Shown here: piece after piece, positions 1 to 7,706 of the stretch
Numbering within the stretch: the stretch's first letter is position 1
How the letters are laid out: each line of letters starts with the position of its first letter
DNA from: Actinoplanes auranticolor
GTDB taxonomy: Bacteria; Actinomycetota; Actinomycetes; Mycobacteriales; Micromonosporaceae
Direction of reading: 5' to 3'
Assembly (NCBI RefSeq): GCF_018332655.1
Contig: NZ_BOQL01000065.1
Location: forward strand, 1 to 64,000
Length of the DNA: 64,000 nucleotides
Translations under genes and position numbers: made by a program
Notes under the pieces: generated by a model
The model's input: only the letters and a program-made list of their open reading frames with translations
Databases searched by the model: none
Told to the model about the DNA's origin: nothing

Positions 1-102
1 GATCGCGGAGAAGTGGGCGAAGACGTCGGCGCCGCCGTCGTCCGGGGTGATGAATCCGAAGCCCTTGTCGGCGTTGAACCACTTCACGGTGCCTGTAGTC
101 AT
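1..102 (-). CDS. cspA: Cold-shock protein, N-terminal part (runs off the window)
   Basis: The 34 visible codons begin [20 protein letters not shown] and continue to ...DVFAHFSAI. They contain the RNP1-like KGFGFI and RNP2-like VFAHF motifs of the CspA OB-fold that binds single-stranded RNA and DNA. The start is ATG at 102, preceded by GAAGGAG at about 107-113. Family members are about 67 residues long, so roughly half the gene lies outside the window. A leader of more than 90 nt with a strong hairpin precedes it, as is common for cold-shock genes whose expression is controlled through the 5' UTR. The family call is secure; the paralogue letter is nominal. Confidence 0.9.
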   Translation of the reverse strand, partial: MTTGTVKWFNADKGFGFITPDDGGADVFAHFSAI

Positions 103-194
103 GTCTGCTCCTTCGCGAGCTGCAGAGCCGCACTGTGCGGACTCCATCGCCGCTGCGTTGATCACCCGCGTCGAGAACGACACGACAAACGAAA

Positions 195-230
195 AGCGCC
201 CGGTGGGTTTTGGATAACCCATCAGGCGCT
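195..230 (-). promoter_or_regulatory. Structured hairpin in the cold-shock gene leader
   Basis: AGCGCC (195-200) pairs with GGCGCT (225-230) and TGGGTT (204-209) pairs with AACCCA (216-221), separated by a symmetrical 3x3 internal loop and a 6-nt apical loop. Read on the minus strand, the stem is followed at once by TTTTCGTTTG and then, about 80 nt later, by the csp ribosome-binding site. It could be a terminator-like attenuator or a stable thermo-responsive leader element. The pairing is visible; its role is inferred. Confidence 0.55.
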
Positions 231-338
231 GAAAAACGTCTACGGAAATCAAAACTGCAACTCGACCACCGTAGCACATGATCTTCTGTCGATGTGGTGA
301 CTGGCGGTGGGCGATGACGGCCGCGGCGGCGGGCCGGG

Positions 339-480
339 TCAGCTGACGGACGTGGCGAGGGTCGGGTCGCCGGCGAGCATCCGCTGGTGGAGCTGCTGGA
401 GCTTCACCGCGGGCTCCACGCCCAGGTCCTGCACCGGCTCCGCCGCAGCTGCGAGCGTCGGGCCGGTCCGGGCGCGATGA
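339..480 (-). pseudogene. C-terminal remnant of an AfsR/SARP-type (BTAD) regulator
   Basis: On the minus strand one frame reads ...[20 protein letters not shown] followed by HQRMLAGDP and a stop at 339-341. This matches the end of the bacterial transcriptional activation domain of AfsR/SARP regulators, where LGV-P-G-L--LH--IL-GDP is characteristic. No start codon, DNA-binding domain or full BTAD remains, so this is a fragment of under 50 residues. It lies just beyond the 3' end of the aminopeptidase gene. The rest of 103-488 holds only the csp leader. Confidence 0.5.
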
Positions 481-488
481 GCCGCTGA

Positions 489-2060
489 TCAGTTGGTGGT
501 GACCGTGCCCAGCGGGCGCTTGCGCAGGGTCTCGGCCCGGCGCTGCTCGCCCTCGCGGTCCAGGTTCAGCCCGGACCGGGTGGAGGCCGCGCAGGTCGTG
601 TCGGGCGGGAGCACGCCGTCGACCAGCCAGGCGGTGCCGATGTCGAGGGCGCACGGGTTGTCGTCGAAGACGTAGACGCCGTGCTGGTTCTCGTCGACGG
701 TGACCAGGCGGGACCGGTGGGCGAACTTCGCCCGGATGATCTGCCCGCCCCACAGCGGCGTGGCGGCGTCCCGGCGGTTCTGCAGGATCAGGACGTTGGC
801 CGGACCGTCGTCGTTGACGGCGACCTGCGGCTCGGTCGGCCCGAGGGACCAGAAGGCGCACGGGTTGATGTTGGCCGACGCCGCGCCGAACATCGGGTAC
901 TTCACGCGGTCCTCGGCGACACTGCGCCGGTACACCCCGACGTTGCTCGGCCATTCACTGTCGTTGCAGGTGACGGCCAGGAACGCGGAGAAGAAGTTGG
1001 AGTACGGGCTGGGCGCCGCCGCGGGTTGCGGGCCGGCCGGCGCCGCACCGGAATCCTTCACCTGCTGCCAGGCCCGGGCCAGCACCGGGTAGTCGGACTC
1101 CCGGTACAAGGAGGCGAAGGTGGCGAGCCGGAACAAGCGACCGTCCATCCAGGGCAGCGGCTGCTCGTCGAGCCGCTCGGCCAGCGCGAAGTAGGTGGCG
1201 CGGACCTGCCTGGGTGTGCGGCCCAGGCCGTACGAGGTGTGCCGGGCCGCCGCCCAGCGCGCGAAGCCCGGGAACGCCTGTTCGAGACCCAGCCCGAAGC
1301 GGCGCAGTCCGGCGCGGGTCAGAGCGGTGTCTCCGACATTGCTGTCGATGATGACCCGGTCGGTGGTGTCCGGGAACATCGAGGCGTACGCGGCACCGAG
1401 CGCCGAGCCGTACGAGAGCCCGAAGAAACTGGCCTTCTGCTCGCCCAGCGCGGCACGGATGCGGTCCAGGTCGCGGGCGGTGTTGGCCGTCGAGATGTGC
1501 GCCATCCGGCCCCCGGTGTCGTGGGCCGCGCACTGCTCGGCGACGGCCCGGGCGGCGGCGGCCTGCTTCAGGACCGCCGCGTCGTCCTCGGCCCACGGCG
1601 GCACGTTGCCCGGGTAGCCCTGCTCGTCGGTGAATCCGCAGTCGATCCGGGCCGAGTAGCCGACACCCCGGGGGTCCATGCCGATCAGGTCGTACGCGTC
1701 CGTGACGCTCGCCGGCACGCCCAGGCCGACCAGGTCGTGCGGCATCGTCAGCGCCGAGCCGCCCGGGCCGCCCGGGTTGAGCAGCAGCACGCCGCGCCGC
1801 TTCTCCGGGTCCGTGCTGGGAATCCGCGACACCATCAGGTCGATCTGCGTCCCGCCCGGATCCCGGTAGTCCAGCGGCACCGTCACGGTCCCACACTGCA
1901 CCGTCGGGGCGGCCGCCGCGATCGGAGCCGGGCAGGCGCCCCACTCCACCTGCCCGGTCCTGCCGCCGGCCGCTGCGGCCGGGGCCGTCGCCAGTGACCC
2001 GACCAGTCCGATCACGACAGTCACAGCCAGTCCTCGGCGTATGTCATTCCATCGATTCAT
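489..2060 (-). CDS. Secreted tripeptidyl aminopeptidase-like alpha/beta hydrolase (paralogue 1)
   Basis: 523 residues, close to the Streptomyces TAP/SlpD/E family length. Residues 1-31 form a Sec signal peptide ending in an Ala-rich stretch. NPGGPGGSA (about 95-103) supplies the oxyanion loop. The nucleophile elbow is GLSYG with Ser about 216. The C-terminal TAP-like domain carries the acid in [10 protein letters not shown] (Asp about 434) and the base in NQHGVY. These enzymes remove tripeptides from the N-terminus of exported proteins or peptides outside the cell. It is one of three paralogues in the window (see 12941-14764 and 40198-41724). It diverges from the VOC gene at 2137. Confidence 0.88.
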   Translation of the reverse strand: MNRWNDIRRGLAVTVVIGLVGSLATAPAAAAGGRTGQVEWGACPAPIAAAAPTVQCGTVTVPLDYRDPGGTQIDLMVSRIPSTDPEKRRGVLLLNPGGPGGSALTMPHDLVGLGVPASVTDAYDLIGMDPRGVGYSARIDCGFTDEQGYPGNVPPWAEDDAAVLKQAAAARAVAEQCAAHDTGGRMAHISTANTARDLDRIRAALGEQKASFFGLSYGSALGAAYASMFPDTTDRVIIDSNVGDTALTRAGLRRFGLGLEQAFPGFARWAAARHTSYGLGRTPRQVRATYFALAERLDEQPLPWMDGRLFRLATFASLYRESDYPVLARAWQQVKDSGAAPAGPQPAAAPSPYSNFFSAFLAVTCNDSEWPSNVGVYRRSVAEDRVKYPMFGAASANINPCAFWSLGPTEPQVAVNDDGPANVLILQNRRDAATPLWGGQIIRAKFAHRSRLVTVDENQHGVYVFDDNPCALDIGTAWLVDGVLPPDTTCAASTRSGLNLDREGEQRRAETLRKRPLGTVTTN

Positions 2061-2121
2061 GCGTCCAGTGCAGACCGTGTTCCCAGCACACTGTCAAGCC
2101 GGCGGCGTCGTCCGGCCGCAC

Positions 2122-2127
2122 TACAGT
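2122..2127 (+). promoter_or_regulatory. -10 box TACAGT of a near-leaderless promoter
   Basis: TACAGT ends 9 nt before the ATG at 2137, and no Shine-Dalgarno sequence lies between. Transcription from this box would begin at or within a few bases of the start codon. I see no convincing -35 box. Confidence 0.45.
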
Positions 2128-2136
2128 GGGCTGACC

Positions 2137-2532
2137 ATGCCTGATCTTCTCGGAATCAATCATCTGACTCTGCCCACAGGCGATCTGGACCGGCTCGTGA
2201 AGTACTACACGGAGTTGCTCGGCGCAAAGCTCGCATTCGAGCGCGCTGCCACGCATTCCGATCCGCGGATCGCCGTCATCGATGTCGGCGGGGACGACCA
2301 CTTGATGATCGTCGAAACCGCTGACGCTCCGACTATTGGTCTCGACCCGCTGGGCCGGGCGGGCTGGGGGCTGCGCGTGGGAACTCACGCGCAACTGCGT
2401 GAGCTCCGTGAACAGATCCTGGGTGCCGGGTGGCCGGTCGGACAGATCGAGACCCTGCCGACACAATGGACGATGACAGCTCACGATCCCGATGGACGCC
2501 CGGTGGACGTCCGGGCCCATCGCCCCCGCTGA
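2137..2532 (+). CDS. VOC (glyoxalase/fosfomycin-resistance fold) family protein
   Basis: 131 residues from ATG 2137. The opening LLGINHLTLPTGDLDRLVKY has the HLTL-V-D metal-ligand strand typical of vicinal-oxygen-chelate proteins. The C-terminal half ends TAHDPDGRPVDVRAH, where the usual D-DGN--E Glu ligand is replaced by Val-Asp. The substrate is therefore unclear, and it may be a binding or resistance protein rather than an isomerase. An upstream in-frame ATG at 2041 lies inside the divergent gene's leader and is unlikely; the -10 box at 2122 supports 2137. Confidence 0.75.
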   Translation: MPDLLGINHLTLPTGDLDRLVKYYTELLGAKLAFERAATHSDPRIAVIDVGGDDHLMIVETADAPTIGLDPLGRAGWGLRVGTHAQLRELREQILGAGWPVGQIETLPTQWTMTAHDPDGRPVDVRAHRPR

Positions 2533-2540
2533 AGCGACAG

Positions 2541-3380
2541 TCAGGGGCGGTCGTGCAGGAACCATGCGTCGCCGCGGGTCAGGGCGATCGCGAGTTGCCA
2601 CTGCTCGCACTGCAGGCTGCCCCCGACGGCCATCAGTTGCCCGGCGAGCTCCCACGCCTGCGGACCGGGCTCGGGCCGGCGTGCCGCGGTGAACTGCAGC
2701 ATGGTTCCCCACGCGGCGACGAGGCCGGCGCCCCACTGCCGTTCCCATTGACGCATCGCCGCGGCCCATCCCGCCTGGCCGTTGTCGCGGGCTGCGCCGA
2801 AGTAGGACACCCACGCGGGTGCCAGCCACTGTGCCGTGGTGGGTAACAGCACCAACTGCACTTCGGGCCACGTGTGCCACCTGTTGGTGCCGACGAGGTG
2901 CTCGCACCCGCTGAAGGCCCGCGTGGTCAGCTGCGGATCAGCCAGAACGGTGTCGTAGATCCACCGCTGCAGCACGTGCGAGGTGGTCGGCGGCCTCAAC
3001 TGCTGCAGCGCCGGCTCGACCAGATCCGCGCCCAGGAATACGTCCACATAGCGCTCCACGTCGTGCCGGTCCTGTGCTTCGTCGGCGCCGTAGCGCCGGT
3101 ACACCGACCATGGATCCAGCGTCCGGGCCGCTCGGTCCAGCTCCACCAGCTCCGCAGGCTCCGGTTCGTGGTGCAGGTCCCCCGGCAACGTGAAGACCGG
3201 CCACCGGCCGGTGAGCGGCATGGCCGCACGGGCAGCCTGCCACGCCTCGAGAACCCGGGCGGGGTCCACGTTCTGCACCAGGAACGTGCCGCCCAGACCT
3301 TCCTCCACCGGGTGATCTTCCAGAGTGGACCCTCGCAGGGCAGCCGCGATGTCCCCGGCCCGATCCATGAGCACAGCCAT
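2541..3380 (-). CDS. DUF4253-like cytoplasmic protein
   Basis: 279 residues, no signal peptide or membrane segment. The C-terminal ~110 residues (WPEVQLVLLPTTAQWLAPAW ... ending in a short aromatic tail) resemble the DUF4253 pattern: an LLP strand, a W/P-rich loop, a long amphipathic helix WAAAMRQWERQWGAGL, and a final strand pair. The N-terminal half is unlike anything I recognise. No catalytic motif is visible and no function is known for the family. ATG 3380 is preceded 6 nt upstream by TACCGT, suggesting leaderless transcription. It converges with the VOC gene, leaving 8 nt between. Confidence 0.55.
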   Translation of the reverse strand: MAVLMDRAGDIAAALRGSTLEDHPVEEGLGGTFLVQNVDPARVLEAWQAARAAMPLTGRWPVFTLPGDLHHEPEPAELVELDRAARTLDPWSVYRRYGADEAQDRHDVERYVDVFLGADLVEPALQQLRPPTTSHVLQRWIYDTVLADPQLTTRAFSGCEHLVGTNRWHTWPEVQLVLLPTTAQWLAPAWVSYFGAARDNGQAGWAAAMRQWERQWGAGLVAAWGTMLQFTAARRPEPGPQAWELAGQLMAVGGSLQCEQWQLAIALTRGDAWFLHDRP

Positions 3381-3386
3381 ACCTGC

Positions 3387-3392
3387 ACGGTA
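3387..3392 (-). promoter_or_regulatory. -10 box TACCGT, leaderless spacing
   Basis: TACCGT is read on the minus strand from 3392 to 3387. Exactly 6 nt (gcaggt) separate it from the ATG at 3380. This spacing recurs at several genes in the window and implies a leaderless mRNA. Confidence 0.4.
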
Positions 3393-3546
3393 GTGCCGGA
3401 CATCGATCCTCGGGGCGGGGATTGCGGCCAGCAGGAGAATAACCTCGGCGGAGCTTTTCTGTCACCATCGGTTCACCCGTTCAGATGACATTCGCAGTAT
3501 CGAGGCCGGCCGATTCATCAGATCGATGCCGAGCGAGATTCCTGCC

Positions 3547-3576
3547 TTTGGCCGCGCGTCCTGCCGGCACTAAAGT
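3547..3576 (+). promoter_or_regulatory. Candidate promoter of the conservon operon
   Basis: TTTGGC (3547-3552) and TAAAGT (3571-3576) are 18 nt apart and lie about 50 nt before the cvnA start. The -10 match is good and the -35 weak. Confidence 0.35.
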
Positions 3577-3625
3577 AAACGCCTTCGCACCGGACATTGC
3601 CGCATCACCAAGAACGAGGATGCTC

Positions 3626-5275
3626 ATGCCCGACACGCCTTATCTGATCGCCGTCATCGCGGTGCTCGCCGCGGTCGTCTTCGCCATCTGGGCGGCCCGG
3701 CACTCCAGCGCCCGGTCGAGCGGGCGGCGGGTCACGGCCGACGAGACCCCCTCGGCCCTGGCCGAGACCCAGTCTCAGCTGGCGGCTGCCCTCTCCCAGG
3801 TCGATCAGCTCACTGAGCGGCTCCGGCAGGCTCCGGCGGTGGAAACCGTCCGGGTGCCGGCGGCCCATGCCGACGGCCGGCATGTCGAGGTCTTCGTCAA
3901 TCTGTCCCGGCGGCTGCAGTCGCTGGTGCACCGCGAGATCAAGCTGCTGGACGCGCTGGAGAACGAGGTCGAGGACCCCGACCTGCTCAAGGGGCTGTTC
4001 CAGGTCGACCACCTGGCCACCCGGATCCGGCGGCACGCGGAGAACCTGGCCGTGCTCGGCGGGTCGGTGTCGCGCCGGCAGTGGAGCCGGCCGGTCGCGC
4101 TGACGGAGGTGCTGCGGTCCGCGATCGCCGAGGTCGAGCACTATTCGCGGGTCAAGCTGGTGCCGCCGATCGAAGGTACGGTGCCCGGGCACGCCGTCGC
4201 CAGCGTCATCCACCTGATCGCCGAGCTGATCGAGAACGCGACGATGTTCGCCCCGCCGCACACCCAGGTGCTGCTGCGCGCACAGCAGGTCGCCGCGGGC
4301 ATGGCGATCGAGGTGGAGGACCGCGGGCTCGGCATACAGCGCGCCGATCTGGACCGGGTCAACCAGTTGCTGGCCAACCCGGAGGACACCAACCTCGACG
4401 ATCTGCTGCGGGACGGGCGGATCGGGCTCTACGTCGTCTCGATGATCGCCCGGCAGCACGGGATCATCGTGCAGTTGCAGGCCAACATCTACGGCGGCAC
4501 CCAGGCCGTGGTCATCCTGCCGCAGATGCTGATCGGCTCGCTGCCGGAATCCGCGCCGGAAGCGGTACGGCCGCAACGCCTGCCTCGGGCACCGGAGCAG
4601 CTCCAGGTGCAGGAACGGGTTCCGCTCCAGAAGCGGATCCCGTTGCGGGAACGGGTCCCGCTGCAGGAACGTCCGGCGGGCCGCCTCCAGGGCACCCCCG
4701 AGATCGCCGAACAGTCGATCCGGCCGGTCGTCACGCCGGGCCGGACCACCCTGGCCGCGTCGTCCCACGCCACCTCGGCTCGCGTCGCGCCGGGCCAGCC
4801 CACACCGGCTCAGGCGCCTCCGGCGACCGGCTTCCCGGCCCACGTCCGGCGCGGCCACACGACATCCGGTCACGGCGAGCCCAGCCGGGCCGGATCCCAT
4901 CACGCCGAGCCCAGCGGGGCGGGATCCGATCACGGCGAGCCCGGCCGGGCCGGATCCAACCGCGCCGAGCCCGGCCGGGCCGGGTCCAACCACGCCGAGC
5001 CCGGCCGGGCCGGGTCCGGTCAGGCCGGTGCGGCGTCCGCCGCGACCCTGCAGATCGCCGGCGCGACCCTCGCCCAGCAGGTACAACCCACGCCGTCGCG
5101 GCCCCCGCTCCCGCGTCGCCGCAGTCAGACCCACATGGCTCCGCAGCTGCAGCAGGGCCCGCCGCGCCCGGCCACGGAACCGGCTGTTGAGCACCAAGCA
5201 GGCTTGATGGCGTCGTTCATGAACGGCGTCTCGCGGGGCGAGGCAGACACGTCCGCCCCGGAAAGTCATGGCTGA
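3626..5275 (+). CDS. cvnA: Conservon sensor-like ATPase (CvnA type)
   Basis: 549 residues from ATG 3626, chosen because GAGG (3616-3619) sits 6 nt upstream. A single membrane helix (LIAVIAVLAAVVFAIWAA) is followed by a coiled region and a GHKL ATPase module: N-box IAELIENATMFAP, G1 VEDRGLGI and G2 DGRIGLYVV. The kinase-type His region is RRLQSLVHREIKLLDALE. In Streptomyces conservons this membrane protein assembles with CvnB-D in a G-protein-like signalling complex. The last ~220 residues are low-complexity: an RVPLQ(E/K)R repeat and then a decapeptide HAEPGRAGSN-type repeat. The tail is longer than in most homologues and its length may vary between strains. Confidence 0.88.
   Translation: MPDTPYLIAVIAVLAAVVFAIWAARHSSARSSGRRVTADETPSALAETQSQLAAALSQVDQLTERLRQAPAVETVRVPAAHADGRHVEVFVNLSRRLQSLVHREIKLLDALENEVEDPDLLKGLFQVDHLATRIRRHAENLAVLGGSVSRRQWSRPVALTEVLRSAIAEVEHYSRVKLVPPIEGTVPGHAVASVIHLIAELIENATMFAPPHTQVLLRAQQVAAGMAIEVEDRGLGIQRADLDRVNQLLANPEDTNLDDLLRDGRIGLYVVSMIARQHGIIVQLQANIYGGTQAVVILPQMLIGSLPESAPEAVRPQRLPRAPEQLQVQERVPLQKRIPLRERVPLQERPAGRLQGTPEIAEQSIRPVVTPGRTTLAASSHATSARVAPGQPTPAQAPPATGFPAHVRRGHTTSGHGEPSRAGSHHAEPSGAGSDHGEPGRAGSNRAEPGRAGSNHAEPGRAGSGQAGAASAATLQIAGATLAQQVQPTPSRPPLPRRRSQTHMAPQLQQGPPRPATEPAVEHQAGLMASFMNGVSRGEADTSAPESHG
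4868..5022 (+). repeat. 30-bp in-frame tandem repeat in cvnA
   Basis: About five copies of a 30-bp unit containing cgagcccggccgggccgg encode (H/R)(A/G)EP(G/S)(R/G)AGS(N/H/D). Copies 3-5 are nearly identical. A shorter 18-bp repeat encoding RVPLQE-type units lies just before it at about 4614-4675. Both are in frame, so copy-number change would alter tail length without breaking the gene. Confidence 0.8.
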
Positions 5276-5744
5276 TCCCCGCTCCGTTCCCCAGGAAGGC
5301 CCGGCTCACATGTCGCGCAGCGACCCCGCACGCACGTCCCAGGACCTGGTCTGGCTGTTGTCCGGCCTGGTCGATCGCGTACCGGACACGAAGAGCGCGC
5401 TGCTCCTGTCGTCCGACGGGTTGCGCAAGGCCGCTCACGGGCTCGACGACGACGGCGCGGATCACCTGGCCGCGGTCGCGTCGGGGCTGTTCTCGCTGGC
5501 CCGTAGCGCCGGCACCCGGTTCGGCGGCAGCGACGGGGTCCGGCAGGTGGTGGCCGAGCTGGACGATTCACTGCTGTTCGTCTCGGCGGCTGGTTCCGGG
5601 GCCGTACTCGCGGTCATCGCGGGAAAGGCGGCCGATCCGGGCGTGCTCGGCTACGAGATGGCACAGCTGGTCAAGAGCGTCCGGCCGTACCTGGCGACGC
5701 CAGCCCGGAATGAGCCCGATTTCCTGGACGTGCGCGGACGGTGA
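5268..5744 (+). CDS. cvnB: Roadblock/LC7 protein (CvnB type)
   Basis: 158 residues from ATG 5268, which overlaps the cvnA stop. ATG 5310 (144 residues), with AGGAAGG at 5293-5299, fits the family length of about 140 equally well. The motif LVWLLSGLVDRVPDTKSALL followed by SSDGL and HLAAVASGLFSLA is the classical LC7/roadblock fold of MglB-like GTPase regulators. In conservons it acts with the small GTPase CvnD as an adaptor or GTPase-activating partner. It is translationally coupled to cvnA and cvnC. Confidence 0.88.
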   Translation: MADPRSVPQEGPAHMSRSDPARTSQDLVWLLSGLVDRVPDTKSALLLSSDGLRKAAHGLDDDGADHLAAVASGLFSLARSAGTRFGGSDGVRQVVAELDDSLLFVSAAGSGAVLAVIAGKAADPGVLGYEMAQLVKSVRPYLATPARNEPDFLDVRGR

Positions 5745-6118
5745 CCACGCTGGGGACGGACGACGAGCACTGGTTCGACGACGCTGCGGGACGCCTCATC
5801 CGGCCGTACACGGTGAGCAACGGCCGGACTGAGCCGACCACCCCGATGGAGCTGCTGTCGATGGTGATCGCCACCGGCTGCCACCCGCACGGTCAGCTCG
5901 GACCGGACCATGCCCAGGTGCTCGGGCTCTGCGGCACCGTCACCACGGTCGCCGAGGTCGCGGCGCGGCTGAGGCTACCCGCGGTGGTCACCAAGATTCT
6001 GCTCTCCGATCTCGTGGACTGGGGCGCGGTGGACGCCCGCTCCCCCGACCCGATGGCCAATGCCTCAAACCCGGCGGTACTGGAGACCATTCTCAATGCC
6101 CTTCAACGACGGCTCTGA
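5741..6118 (+). CDS. cvnC: DUF742 protein (CvnC type)
   Basis: 125 residues from GTG 5741, overlapping the cvnB stop by GTGA. The sequence has the DUF742 order: RLIRPYTVSNGRTEP near the start, then a winged-helix-like region with TVAEVAARLRLPAVVTKILL and DLVDWGAV, and the terminal helix ETILNALQRRL. The central segment resembles an HTH wing, so the protein may be an adaptor or DNA-binding component of the conservon. Order and coupling match cvnA-B-C-D elsewhere in actinobacteria. Confidence 0.88.
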   Translation: MTTLGTDDEHWFDDAAGRLIRPYTVSNGRTEPTTPMELLSMVIATGCHPHGQLGPDHAQVLGLCGTVTTVAEVAARLRLPAVVTKILLSDLVDWGAVDARSPDPMANASNPAVLETILNALQRRL

Positions 6119-6671
6119 CGGGTTCCCGTCCGCGCTGAAGCTCCTGATCGCGGGCGGCTTCGGCGTCGGCAAGACGACGTTCGTCGGTGCGATCAGCGAG
6201 ATCGAGCCGCTGCACACCGAGGAGCTGCTCACCGTCGCGAGCGTGGGCACGGACCGGCTGACCGGTGTCGAGCACAAGTCGACGACCACGGTCGCGATGG
6301 ACTTCGGCCGCATCACGATCAGCCAGGATCACGTGCTCTACCTGTTCGGTACCCCGGGACAGGAGCGGTTCTGGTTCATGTGGGACGAGCTGTCCAGCGG
6401 CGCGATGGGCGCGGTCGTGCTGGCCGACACCCGCCGGCTGGAGGACTGCTTCCCCGCCGTGGACTTCTTCGAGTCGCGCGGCATCGGGTTCCTGATCGCG
6501 GTCAACGAATTCGACAACTCGTGCCGGTACGAGGCAGACGATCTGCGCAGCGCTCTCGACCTGAAGTCCGAGGTCCCGATCATGCTCTGCGATGCGCGTG
6601 ACCGGCGATCTGCCACCGCCGTGCTCATCAGTCTGATCCACCATCTCCTCGCCTCGCGTGCCCGCCGATGA
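6096..6671 (+). CDS. cvnD: Conservon small GTPase (CvnD type)
   Basis: 191 residues from ATG 6096, which lies inside the 3' end of cvnC, as is usual for this operon; an upstream ATG at 6060 would add 12 non-family residues. The P-loop is GGFGVGKTT, switch II is FGTPGQERFWFMW, and the base-recognition motif is reduced to NEFD rather than NKxD, as in other CvnD proteins. It is a Ras/MglA-like ATP/GTP-binding protein that would cycle with the roadblock protein CvnB beneath the membrane component CvnA. Confidence 0.9.
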   Translation: MPFNDGSDGFPSALKLLIAGGFGVGKTTFVGAISEIEPLHTEELLTVASVGTDRLTGVEHKSTTTVAMDFGRITISQDHVLYLFGTPGQERFWFMWDELSSGAMGAVVLADTRRLEDCFPAVDFFESRGIGFLIAVNEFDNSCRYEADDLRSALDLKSEVPIMLCDARDRRSATAVLISLIHHLLASRARR

Positions 6672-7234
6672 CCGAACGGAGCTCCGGCATGATCTACGAC
6701 CTCTCCGGACACCATCCCCTCACCCCGGCGGATCCCGAGATTCCCGCTCGCATGCGCCGGCTGCGCGAGATCGGCCTGGGGGAAGGCCCGGACGCGCAGC
6801 TCGACGAGTTCGCGCGCAGGGTCGGCGACGTCACCAGGGCGCCCCTCGCGATGGTCAACTTCATCCAGGACGATCGTCAGTACCTGGGCGGTCTGTACAC
6901 CGGCGCCACCGTTCCGGGGGCTCTGCAGGCGGCTCTGGCCGGCCGCACGTTCACCCGCGAGCACGGGTACTGCCCGCATGTCGTCGTCCGGCGCAAGGCA
7001 CTGGTGCTCGATGACGTCTGCGACTATCCCCGGTTCGCCGGCAACCCGGTGGTGGACGAGATCGGCATCCGTTCCTATCTGGGTGCCCCGTTGATCGATC
7101 GCACCGGCATCGCGCTCGGCACGGTCTGCGTGGTCGACATGGAACCGCGCCCCTGGGGCCGGCCGGGGCTGGAGACGATCAAGGCGCTGGCCGCGGAACT
7201 GGTCGCCCAGATCCATGCCCGCGAGGCGAAGTAG
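6668..7234 (+). CDS. GAF-domain protein ending the conservon
   Basis: 188 residues from ATG 6668, overlapping the cvnD stop by ATGA. One GAF domain fills most of the protein: LDEFARRVGDVTRAPLAMVN, a strand with HGYCPHVV, DYPRFAGNP, and IRSYLGAPLIDRTGIALGTV. The Cys in HGYCPHVV is at the position where many GAF domains bind a ligand or chromophore. Many Streptomyces conservons carry a P450 (CvnE) in the fifth position; here a GAF sensor takes that place. It probably supplies a small-molecule or redox input to the GTPase module, an inference from position. Confidence 0.82.
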   Translation: MTERSSGMIYDLSGHHPLTPADPEIPARMRRLREIGLGEGPDAQLDEFARRVGDVTRAPLAMVNFIQDDRQYLGGLYTGATVPGALQAALAGRTFTREHGYCPHVVVRRKALVLDDVCDYPRFAGNPVVDEIGIRSYLGAPLIDRTGIALGTVCVVDMEPRPWGRPGLETIKALAAELVAQIHAREAK

Positions 7235-7245
7235 GTAAGGCCGCC

Positions 7246-7280
7246 GATATGCCGCAGGTGCCCGGCACCTGCGGCATATC
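7246..7280 (+). terminator. Perfect hairpin closing the conservon operon
   Basis: GATATGCCGCAGGTGC (7246-7261) is followed by ccg and its exact reverse complement (7265-7280), a perfect 16-bp stem starting 11 nt after the stop codon. There is no U-tract, as is common for high-GC terminators. Confidence 0.8.
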
Positions 7281-7479
7281 AGCGCGTCTGCCTGATGCGG
7301 CCTGCGTAAACAGACGAAGCACCATCGCACCGCCTGGCCCGAGGGTGGCGGCTGCGCAGCACGACTACCGGCAACTCCGCACCGTGAGGCACCTGGCGCC
7401 TGCCACAGGACCCGTGCCAGCGGCCATGCCCGGGAACATCATCGAGAGCCGCCTCACCGTGGGTGACGATGCGACCCCG

Positions 7480-7508
7480 TTGAGGAACCAAAGGTTCCGC
7501 TGTAGAGT
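7480..7508 (+). promoter_or_regulatory. Promoter with palindromic operator in its spacer
   Basis: TTGAGG (7480-7485) and TAGAGT (7503-7508) are 17 nt apart, a near-ideal sigma-70-type promoter. The spacer and -35 edge contain the palindrome GGAACCAAAGGTTCC (7484-7498), so a dimeric repressor bound there would block RNA polymerase. A second inverted repeat, TACACC-ca-GGTGTA (7529-7542), lies just downstream of the predicted start site. The rest of 7281-7706 is leader of the acyl-CoA dehydrogenase gene. It contains a possible 42-codon uORF (ATG 7558, stop 7684-7686) that overlaps ATG 7683. Confidence 0.6.
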
Positions 7509-7706
7509 GCTCTCGAAATAGACGAACATACACCCAGGTGTACAAAACGGATCACCAATGCTTCATGCATCCCGCCATTCCCTGGAGGGTGAGACCACGA
7601 AGGGCTCCCCACGGACATCGTCGGCCTCGAGGTGCACAGCCGGCAAGGTGCGGCCCGGCTACGAAGGCCAGCACGGGGCGGCATGACTCCCCAGAAGGAG
7701 CGAACG

